A stretch of 64,000 bases of DNA from the NCBI RefSeq assembly GCF_015708155.1, contig NZ_JADDYD010000001.1:122001-186000 (forward strand), read 5' to 3'. How positions within the stretch are numbered: the stretch's first letter is position 1; each line of letters opens with the position of its first letter. Below are positions 54,477 to 64,000 of the stretch, one piece after another. The stretch is from Mycoplasma sp. 'Moose RK' (GTDB lineage Bacteria > Bacillota_I > Bacilli_A > Mycoplasmatales > Metamycoplasmataceae). Under the pieces are notes generated by a model. The model was not told the DNA's origin. It did not search any database and saw only the letters and a list, made by a program, of their open reading frames with translations. The position numbers and the translations under genes were made by a program.

Positions 54477-55826
54477 ATGATACGCTTATTTGAAAATATT
54501 GTTATGAAAGTAGATCAAAACAAAATCATTTTGAGTCAACAACAAATAGATTTTTTTATTAAAACATCCAAAGTAGAATTATTAAAAAAAACTAATACAT
54601 CTCAGGATTTTTTATATTATAAAGTTTTAAGAAATATTTTCAATCAACCAATATTATTTTTGCAATTTATTAATCATTATTTGATAATAACTCCTGAAAA
54701 TTATGAAACTAACGAAATTGCAAATTTTAATTTTGATAAGGAATTATTTGATAAAAATAATGTTGTTTACATGCCCGGATTTTCATTGCATTATCAAGTT
54801 GATGATGAATATTTTGGGTTAATTTCTAAACAAAAATTAGATGAAAGAATAGTTGAGGTTATAAAGAATCAAAAAGATATATATTTAAATGCAACTGGGC
54901 AGAATACAAGAAAAAATAAGGCTAAAAAAGAAGAATATTTTAATTATAAATTTCGTATAAAACGAGGAATTGAAAATCCTGAAGAAATAGCGACAAAAGC
55001 TGAAAAAGTTAATAATCTTTATTCTTTTAATATTCCTATTCAAAATTCTTGATGATTTAAGGTAAAAGATTCATATTCCAAACTTGGTTATATAGAATAT
55101 CAAAATGATTCTAGAACCGTCGGACTTTGTGAATACATTGTTATGTCTTTAATGTTAGAATATGCTGAAACATTCATTGCATCTGGAATATTTAACGATG
55201 AAGAAATTGATAGATTCTTTGATATAAAAATTAATTATTCTTATAATTTAAGTGATGGTGTTGCAGAATATAAATATTATAAAAATAAATATTTTAGCGA
55301 TGGAGCTACTACATATAATTCACTTCCAGTTCAATTGTTTGAACTTAATGAAAAATACGAAAATGTTAAGTATGCTTTTTATTTTACTAATACATTATAA
55401 AAATTTCTAAAAGGAAAGGAAATAAAAAATTACGTCACAACTGACTATTCTGCTAGTTGAATGCATTCAAGTAACCCCGAAACTTTTTTATTAAAAAATA
55501 GAATGCCAGTTATGTTATCTTTTGCTAATTTTAATGTTGGCCATAACATTCTTTTATATGGTTATGATTCAGATACAGAAAAATATCTTGTAAATTTTGG
55601 ATGACCAGGTTTTTCTAATTTACTCATTTCTAAATGAGATATTTGAAGTTTTTGATCACTAGGTTATTGATGATCATTTAAAATAGATGATGATTATATA
55701 AAAAATCATCCACCTAAACAAAAATTATTAAGTGCAAATGGTAATATTTATTCATATCCAAAAATCTTTGAAGAAGGATATGAAATTGATAGAAATGGTA
55801 TTTTAATTAGAAATTACGACATTTAA
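54477..55826 (+). pseudogene. C39-like (papain-fold) cysteine peptidase gene interrupted by an in-frame TAA
   Basis: A single frame from ATG 54477 to TAA 55824 is broken only by TAA at 55398-55400. The first 307 codons contain a Cys in SRTVGLCEYIVMSLMLEY, the likely nucleophile. After the stop the same frame continues for 141 codons with VMLSFANFNVGHNILLYGYD and VNFGWPGFSN, where the catalytic His and Asn of a C39-type peptidase are expected. So the stop separates the catalytic residues: either a recent nonsense mutation, read-through, or a second start behind GGAAAGGAAATAAAAA. This type is common in mycoplasmas next to ABC transporters. TGA codons abound, including two in a row at 55050. Confidence 0.65.
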
Positions 55827-55854
55827 TTAATGCAGTTAAATTTAGGTATTTTTA

Positions 55855-57528
55855 ATGAAAAAAATAAAAGAAAAAAAATTCACAAGTTTATTAATTGTTT
55901 TAAAATATTTAAAAACTAATTTTCAAAAAAATTGATTTTTATCATTTTTCTTTATAGTTTTTTCAATTCCTTCAGTTTTACTTTTTTTGTTTTTATGAGA
56001 ACTTGATAAAAAATTTGATTTGCCCATTTATAATTCACAAAATCAACAAATAACTATTGTGAAAAAAAATGGAGAAGAGTTCAAAAATAATGAAATTTCA
56101 GAAATAAAAAACTTAAATTCTGTTAAGTATGTTTCAAATGGCGAATCAACACTAGATTTTGGCGAATTTACCAATAAAAACTCTGTTAGTTTTAATCATA
56201 TACCAACTAAAATTTTGCCAGTTGAAATCAATCATTTTTTTAAAAATGATATGAAAAACTATACTAATTTTCAAGGTAAATTTCTAGAAAATGATGATCA
56301 AATAATAGTTTCACGAGATTTTGCTAATTTAAATAAAGTTAAAATTGGTGATTATATTGATTATAAATATTGAATATCAAATTTTTCAACTAATAAAAGG
56401 GAATTAATTTATACTAAAAAATTTCAAATTGTAGCAACAGTAGGGTTTGCTAATGATCATCCAGATTTTCTTGTTTTAATTTCCAATAGTAGTTATAAAA
56501 ACCTAGTTAAAAATATTTTTGATAAATCAAAAACATTTTTCAATCAAAATCAAGTAGAAGTTCAAGGTCAAACTAGGTTCTTTGAATTTTTAATTAAAAA
56601 TTTAGTATATTATAATGCAAAAACAACAAACACTAAAAATACTGTTGATTTTAAAATTTTTGGACTTTATGCTTTAAATTCTAATAAAAATTTTAGTCTT
56701 GATGAAAAAGATAAAGTGCTAAAAATAGGTCATTTTAGTAAAAATAAAAACGAAATTCTTGTTAGTCAAAATTTAATTAAATATTTTAGTAAAAATTTCA
56801 ATTTAAATTTAAATCTAGGAGATGAAATAACTTTTAAAATAGAAAATATTAATTTCTTATTTTTCAAAAATCATCTTTTTACTTTTAAAATTAGTGGAAT
56901 TCTTGAATCTGATGAAATAAATAAAATAGAATTTAACAAAAACATAGTTCAGTTTTTTGCTGATTCAATAAATGAAAATCAACCTTTAAAATTAAATGTT
57001 TTTTATGATCCAAGTGAACAAAATGGCAAAAATTTGTTGTCAAATCTAGAAAAAAAAGGATTTAAATTGGCAACAAAAATTGAATACGGGATTCATAGCG
57101 GAGTAGCTTCTGGTATTTTGCCAATGATTTTAGCAGTTACAGCAATTATAATCTTACTTTTAACTGTTGTTATTGTTTTTGTTTTTACCTTGAGAAATTT
57201 CAAAATAAACAATGAAACTAATCAGTGTTTTTCTGTTAATATAAGTAAAAAAATATTGTTTAAAAAAGAAAATTTATATTGAATTTTTATTCAATCACTT
57301 ATTTTTATTATTACTTTTTTAGTTTTTCTTATTTCAATTAAACTGCCATTTTTTAGTAATTTTTTTATGTACAAACCAATAAATTACATAATTGGTCGTA
57401 TTAGTTTAGATCTTTTGTGAATTTTATCATTTTATATTGCATTTTCTACAATTATTTTTAAAATCATTACTTATTTTAAAAATAAGAAAAAAAGTATAAA
57501 TAAAATCAAAAAACTAGCATCAAAATAA
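55855..57528 (+). CDS. FtsX/MacB-like ABC transporter permease
   Basis: 557 residues from ATG 55855, 29 bp after the peptidase frame, across TGA codons at 55933 and later. One membrane helix near the N-terminus (residues 27-48), then a long extracytoplasmic domain (about 60-410) rich in Asn/Lys, then three C-terminal helices (about 415-445 GILPMILAVTAIIILLLTVV, 475-495, 515-540). This 1+3 topology is that of MacB/FtsX-type permeases that move peptides or act as mechanotransmitters. No ABC ATPase is encoded next to it; the next gene is rpsO on the other strand. It probably depends on an ATPase elsewhere, or is a remnant of a larger locus. Confidence 0.7.
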
Positions 57529-57540
57529 TTATAAAAAAAA

Positions 57541-57807
57541 TTATTTTCGAATATCTAAAGCTTTAATTGCCTCTTTATAAACATCAAAATGTTTGTTTTT
57601 GAGGTAATTTAAAAGTTTTTTACGTTTGTTAACTTTAGCAATAAAACCACGCATTGAATGTTTGTCTTTTTTATTTTTTGCAAAATGAACTTTTAATTTT
57701 TCAATATCTTCGGTTAAAATCGCAATTTGTACACTAGAATCTCCGGTATTTTTTGCATTTTTACCAAATTTTAAAATTAATTCTTCTTTTTTTGATTTTA
57801 AAACCAA
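57541..57807 (-). CDS. rpsO: 30S ribosomal protein uS15
   Basis: 88 residues from TTG 57807 (GTG 57816 would add three). [39 protein letters not shown] and [17 protein letters not shown] are uS15 hallmarks. Length is normal. No Shine-Dalgarno is visible and upstream DNA is a clpB remnant on the opposite strand (junction within about 57800-57812), so a rearrangement probably removed the native 5' region and the start has become TTG. Confidence 0.93.
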   Translation of the reverse strand: MVLKSKKEELILKFGKNAKNTGDSSVQIAILTEDIEKLKVHFAKNKKDKHSMRGFIAKVNKRKKLLNYLKNKHFDVYKEAIKALDIRK

Positions 57808-58030
57808 TAATGGCACGTGGAGGAATTAAATTAATTGGGGCTACCACAAATAATGAATATCGACTTTATATCGAAAAAGACGGTGTTCCTTGAACGGAGA
57901 AAGCAGAAAGTGGAAATTTCTGAACCTTCAAAAACAAAGAATTTGTCGAAGCAAGCAAAAATTTTAGACTTGATTTATCGGGATTTTTGTAGGCTAGCAA
58001 AATTTAGAGCTCCATTAGTTAGAAAATTAC
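57798..58030 (+). pseudogene. clpB fragment with frameshift
   Basis: One frame reads [20 protein letters not shown] and RLYIEKDG, the next continues as FLERRKQKVEISEPS; together they are the ClpB first AAA domain between Walker B and the sensor region (LARGEL..IGATT.DEYR.YIEKD..LERRFQ.V.V.EPS). The switch of frame near 57887 and the lack of flanking ClpB sequence show a dead remnant. Confidence 0.75.
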
Positions 58031-58050
58031 ATATTCTTCAAGACTTTTAT

Positions 58051-58234
58051 CTAATTTTTTTCTAGCTCTGCCTGAACTGGGTCGATAATTTCACCTTGAT
58101 CCAATTTGTAATTAATCATATTCCAATTGACTGAATGCATCTTTCCAGAAAAATTTTTTTAGTGCAAACTCAAGTGGAGAAACTGACCGATTATAGCAAT
58201 CATTTTTTGAGTTTGTCTTATTAAACTGGTTCAT
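58051..58234 (-). pseudogene. nrdF 5' fragment
   Basis: From ATG 58234 the frame MNQFNKTNSKNDCYNRSVSP then LEFALKK matches the first 27 residues of intact NrdF (MHQTN...YNQSVSPLEFALKN). A one-base slip in a 7-T run near 58155 moves it to the frame FSGKMHSVNWNMIN, matching FSGKMRSINWNIIN. After that similarity ends. A decayed partial duplicate. Confidence 0.85.
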
Positions 58235-58299
58235 TTTACCTCTTTTTTTATAGCTTTTATTAGTAATTTCTAATAGTTAATTAGTAATAAAATAATTTT

Positions 58300-58379
58300 T
58301 TGTCAATTTAAAAGTTTTATGATATAATTAAAAATATTAAAAATTAGAAAATGTATTAAGCAAATTAAATTCAAGGAGG
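58300..58379 (+). promoter_or_regulatory. Promoter and leader of small ORF 2
   Basis: -35 TTGTCA (58300-58305), 17-bp spacer, extended -10 TGATATAAT (TATAAT 58323-58328), then AAGGAGG (58373-58379) and a hairpin ACTTAAATTT / AAATTTAAGT before the small ORF. The promoter matches consensus better than most in the window. Confidence 0.7.
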
Positions 58380-58440
58380 TTTCAAAAATTACTTAAATTT
58401 AAATTTTTTTAAAATTTAAGTAAAAATTATAGAATTAAGA

Positions 58441-58569
58441 ATGAGAACGAGGATCACAAACTGAATAAAAATTAAATTGGTTAACTGGTGAAACCTAGTT
58501 GTAAAGATCGATGAAATTGTTGTTCTTCTAGTAAAGTTGTTGCATCTTTTAATTGTAGTTGAAGGTTAA
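58441..58569 (+). CDS. Small Trp-rich membrane-type peptide, copy 2 (unannotated ORF)
   Basis: 42 residues from ATG 58441 to TAA 58567, with TGA Trp codons. Starts MRTRITNWIKIKLVNWWNLV, continues KIDEIVVLLVKLLHLL and ends IVVEG. It is the paralogue of the ORF at 52969; the INW.K.KLVNWWNLV.K.DEIVVLL.K.LHLL pattern is kept and substitutions are mostly conservative. A near-consensus promoter lies upstream on the same strand. Its last 4 bp overlap the permease stop antisense, so transcription would collide with permease mRNA. No database family recognised by eye. Confidence 0.62.
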
Positions 58570-59933
58570 TTTTGCGAAATTTTCTTTTTCTTGCGTGAAT
58601 TTATTCAATAATTCATGAAACGAATTAGATATCCTAAAATTATCGAGCAAAAATAACTAATTAATGGAATGAATAATTCTAAAGTTATTTTTGTGTCATT
58701 TGTTCCGCTAATGAATGGCATTTGTGAAAAAATTAGTGTGAAAAAAATTGTAATCATTCCTAAAATATAAATGATTGTTTCTCAAATTGGGATTTTTTCT
58801 GTTTTACGATATTTTCAAACTAAAACTGTGAAAATTGTGAACAAATATTGTATTAAAAATGAGATATTTCCTGCTTTTAAAATTGTGTCAAAAGAATTTT
58901 TTACTTCAAGAATTTCAGGAATAATTGTGAATACTAAACTGGAAGCAACCACAATTGCAACTGATAGATAAATTGCATTTTGATATTCGTTGTGTTTATT
59001 TTTTTTGGAAAAAACAGCTGGTAAAAAACCATCTTCTGCAAGCGGCGCAATAATTCTTGCTCTTGGTTGAACACCACCAATCGCTGATGACATACGATTA
59101 AATGCCAAACCAATTGCAAAAAGCGAACTTCCTGCGGCACCCCAAACGTACTTGTACACCTCTTCAAGACCAAATTGCGATAAATAATTTTTGCTCAACC
59201 CTAAAAATATTATGTAAAAGACAAAGTAGCTGAAAATTACAATCAAAAAAATTAAAATAATAATTTTTTTGAACCTTTTAGTTTCAATATTTTTTGAAAC
59301 TGTCGCCAGGGATTCAAAACCACCATAAGAATAAATAAAGGATAAAATTGTCGTTGAAAGTGTTAAAATGCTAATAGGCGCAACATTTTTAAATGTTTCA
59401 CCATAAGCGTTGTTTGATTTGCTAATTAAATAAATTATCAACCCAAATCCAACAATTAAAGTCAATCATTTAAAAATCCCAGTTATTAAAATAATCCATT
59501 TCGATAGCCTAAACCCAAAAGCGCCGACCAAAATCAATAAAATATAAACAATTAGTGATACTGCAACATAAATTCACTTGTTTTTTGGGTCAAAAGTGCT
59601 TAGAAGTGTTGAAAAAAACAGTGGATTTGTGGCTGAAAACAAGATTATTTGTGCAATTTGGTTTCAGCCTTGAAAAAAAGTCAACTCTTTTTTAAAGGTT
59701 TTTTTAGCATAAGCATAAGAACCGCCAACTTCATCCTGGTATTTTTGACCTGCGCGTGCAAAAGCAAAAATAACTGCTAAAGTTATTAAGGAGGTCAAAG
59801 TAAAAACTAAAATTCCCCAAACCCCTTGCTTAATTACGCTCGAAATTGTGCTAATAAAACCAAAGCCAACAATAAAATTAATACCGTAAAAAATAAATTG
59901 TCTCTCTGTGAGAGTATTTTTTGTTTTTTCCAT
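58566..59933 (-). CDS. APC-superfamily amino-acid permease
   Basis: 455 residues from ATG 59933 across several TGA codons. About twelve hydrophobic helices; the N-terminal GINFIVGFGFISTISSVIK corresponds to the unwound helix 1 with GxG, SYGGFESLATVSKN is helix 6 and FNRMSSAIGGVQPRARIIAP the helix 8-9 loop of APC transporters. The C-terminal third matches the fragment at 53113. Substrate cannot be told. It starts about 100 bp from the preceding lipoprotein stop and ends beside small ORF 2. Confidence 0.87.
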
Positions 59934-60018
59934 TTTTTTTCCATTTTTTCCAATTTTAAAAATGTTGTGAATAATTTTATCACTTTCCTAGTTAAATTAT
60001 CCTACAAAATCAAATTTA

Positions 60019-61536
60019 TTATTTCATTTGGCGGTTATTAAGATCAAAAAATCCATTGAATTCATAGGTTTTTGTATCGCCTGGTAAAAAATCCCGGTTT
60101 TGCGATGTTAAGGTTTGATTTTGCGCCAATAAAGAAGTTTGAAATTTGAATTTTCATGATATTCTATTTTCCCCTTCTTTTTTTAATTCCAAATTTTTTA
60201 TTAAGTTCTTTGAATCTAGATCAACATATTGAATTTGTGGGAAAACAATTCAATTTTTATTCACTACAGATTCTGTAATTTTTAAAAATTTTTCTCCATT
60301 TTTTTTCATTTTAACTCTGATATAAAGGTGTTTTAGCAAAATTTTTAAAAAATCATTTTTGGTAAATTCACTTACATTTTGCCACATTTTTAATTTTTTA
60401 TTTATTTCCTTTTTCATGAGTTCCAATTCAAGGTTGTTTGTAGCAGTTTCAATTTTGTAATCTAAATTGTCATTTTTTGCCATTCCAGAAAATTCAATTT
60501 CTTTTTCTGAACCTAAAGAATTTCATTTTTCTTCTTTATCAATTCTTCAAAGCTGCAATTTTAATTTTAACTTCCCATTTTGGTCATCAGGAACAGCACC
60601 CACAACATTAAAACTGTATTTTTCCTCATCACTTTGAGGATTTTTACTTTTTATTTCAAAAAAAGAATCCTTAAGTCCGAGTCCAAAATTTCGTCCTTTA
60701 ACAATAAAATCTAAATCATTGAAAAAAGGTGATAAAATTGAATCATCATTGCTGGAATTTGTGAGCGCAAACGCAAGAAAAGAGGGGAAAATTTCATTAA
60801 AATTTTCGGGCAATTTTTTAGTTACAGTTATAAAATTTTCACTAGTTTTTTCATAAAAAACTACTACTTCCTTCGTTGAACTAATTTTCGGGTTTTCCTT
60901 AAGCGTAAAAATTATTTTTACTCTTTCAATCGGTGATTTTTCGGAATTTGCACTAATTGCATCGGAAAAATCCAATTTTAGGTTATATTTTTTTTCATTA
61001 AATTCAATAGGGTCAACCAAACTTTGATAAGAAAGATTTTTATAATCATTTTTTGCATTGTAAATCAAAGTAAGCGGAGTTAATTGTTGTTTTGACGTTG
61101 TAACATACAAAACATTAGGAAGTTTTTCAAGGTCATTTTTGAGTTGCGCAAAACTTTCTGCATTATTTTGCGCATCACTTGGTAGTTCAAGTTTTTTAAT
61201 TAGAATTGGATTTGTTGGAGTTTTATTGGTTTTTGGATTTTTTGGCACTATAGACGTTTTTGGCTTATTAATTTTTTTGGGAACTTCAGTTTCAGGAATT
61301 TTTAGTTCCTTTTCAGCTATGATTTTATTTTCAAAACCATCAGGAATATTTATTTTTTTCTCTTTTTCTGGCTTAATTAGATTATCATCTGCTATATTTT
61401 TTTTAGGATTATTAGTGTAATCATTTATTTTTTTAGTTTCAGGAACTTTTGAAATAATTTTGCAAGAAACAAAAAAAATCATGCAAAAATTTGGAATCAG
61501 AATAAATAAGATTTTTTTCTTTTTCAAAATCCACAT
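60019..61536 (-). CDS. Lipoprotein of unknown function
   Basis: 505 residues from ATG 61536, across TGA at 60547 and 60247. Signal peptide with lipobox FFVSC, Cys at residue 25. Then a Lys/Pro/Ile-rich linker (about 30-110), followed by beta-rich domains with alternating charged and hydrophobic residues, e.g. RVKIIFTLKENPKISSTKEV and YSFNVVGAVPDDQNGKLKLK. This resembles variable surface lipoproteins of the M. hyopneumoniae cluster, but I cannot assign a family. It sits between aspS and the permease on the same strand. Confidence 0.75.
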
Positions 61537-61680
61537 AATAATAAATTTTACTTAATTTTAATTTTTTTAAAAATAAAATCAGATTTTTGGCTTTTAATTA
61601 TTAATTATTTAAGTTAAAAAAAACAAAAAAAGTTCTAATTTTTCGATAATTTTTTCGAATTGAGCTGTAAAATTAATTCA

Positions 61681-61765
61681 AAAAGTAAAAAAATTTAGAA
61701 AAAAATCTTTATTTTTCTACTCCAAATCTGTCATTTTTCATGAGATTTTAGCTAAATTTAATTTA
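61681..61765 (-). repeat. Dispersed intergenic hairpin repeat, copy G (inverted)
   Basis: AAAAAGTAAAAAAATTTAGA, TTTTTCTACTCCAAATCTGT and CATTTTTCATGAGATTTTAG; the reverse complement of the A/B order. Lies between lipoprotein and aspS. Confidence 0.7.
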
Positions 61766-61788
61766 AAACTAACGATTTTTTTTTTTAC

Positions 61789-63484
<1,696 letters not shown>

Positions 63485-63492
<8 letters not shown>

Positions 63493-64000
63493 TGTTTTCT
63501 CCATTCAATATTTCTCTTAATTTTTCTTTTTTTATTTCATCAAATAAGATTTCAATATTTTTTCCAGTTTTTGTATTTTTTAAAGAAATACAATTTTCCC
63601 TTTGCTCCTTTTCGAAAAAAAAGACAAATTTTGCGCCTGTTTTTTTTGCAACTTGAAAACCTTTAGAAACTGAAAGCGGAATTTTATTTAATTCAACTTG
63701 AAAACCCTGCTTGCGGAGCAATTCTGCAATTTGAAAATTTTTAATAATTTCATCAGGATTAAAAGCTAATAAAAAAAAGTCAATTTTTTTGGAAAGATTT
63801 TCCGTCTGTTGAACAAAAATTTCCATCATCCTTTCAATTCCGAAAGCCATACCAATGCTTTTGAAGTTAGCAAGATTGAATTTTGAAGGTAAACTATTAT
63901 AACATCCGCCGCCAATAATTGTCAGTTTTGATCCTAAAATTTGTGCGGTGTCGACAATTTCAAAAACAAATTCATCATAATAGTCAAGCCCCCGAACCAA
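63485..64000 (-). CDS. hisS: Histidyl-tRNA synthetase, C-terminal part (runs off the window)
   Basis: 171 codons visible to TAA 63485; the 5' part lies beyond 64000. VRGLDYYDEFVFEI is the HisA histidine-binding motif, TIIGGGCYNSL the GGGRYD counterpart and IGMAFGIERMM class II motif 3. The rest is the anticodon-binding domain. Translationally coupled to aspS. Confidence 0.95.

Noticed and set aside
57835-58065. 76-codon ORF beginning MGLPQIMN
   Set aside because: Part of it is the shifted half of the clpB remnant; not a gene by itself.

Overview
The window is mollicute DNA: it is AT-rich, UGA is read as tryptophan in almost every long gene (most genes are continuous only if TGA is sense), and lipoprotein signal peptides are frequent. 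Gene content (P65-like GDSL lipoprotein, opp operon with a giant OppF, hisS-aspS pair, mycoplasma ICE-type conjugation proteins) points to the Mycoplasma hyopneumoniae cluster (Mesomycoplasma). I cannot name the species from the sequence alone.

Layout. 1-8.4 kb: oligopeptide importer operon (substrate-binding lipoprotein, oppB, oppC, oppD, oppF), every junction overlapping. 8.9-10.8: SGNH/GDSL lipoprotein behind an oligo-T promoter. 11.0-15.2: smc and a ZIP metal transporter that seems to lack a canonical start codon. 15.3-24.7 (minus strand): five tightly coupled genes, dprA-like, pilin-like protein, polytopic membrane protein, VirB4/TraE ATPase and a 1197-residue surface-anchored protein, resembling the mating-channel core of mycoplasma ICEs but joined to DprA and lacking a coupling protein, relaxase or transposase nearby. 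25-32 kb: L27/L21, uracil-DNA glycosylase, M42 peptidase, a Gly-Gly-leader-like peptide, a BspA-type LRR protein, pyruvate kinase, infC-rpmI-rplT-rpmB. 32.4-37.4 (minus): tilS, pth, a DUF1292-like gene, ruvX and alaS in Bacillus-like order. 37.4-48.7: rsmE, NADH oxidase, tRNA-His, msrB, gyrA, tRNA-Ile, uS9/uL13, rsmA, a TatD fusion, prs and rsmG. 49.0-52.6: nrdF-nrdI-nrdE, where NrdF has the Val/Pro/Lys substitution set of the metal-free class Ie ribonucleotide reductase.

52.6-58.6 kb is a rearranged accessory segment. A module of nrdF 5' end, a 41-42 codon ORF and an amino-acid permease occurs twice in direct orientation. Between the copies lie an aspS 3' fragment, a C39-like cysteine peptidase interrupted by TAA, an orphan ABC permease, rpsO and remnants of clpB and nrdF. 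The two small ORFs encode closely related Trp-rich membrane-type peptides (MRTRI...NWW...DEIVVLL) that standard ORF calling misses. The window closes with the intact permease, a lipoprotein, aspS and partial hisS.

Across the window, intergenic spaces carry at least seven copies, in both orientations, of an 80-110 bp element with a GTGGAAAAAT/ATTTTTCCAC hairpin. Basal promoters are mostly TATAAT with an extended TGn. Coordinates given for genes include re-joined TGA codons and, where stated, corrected starts.
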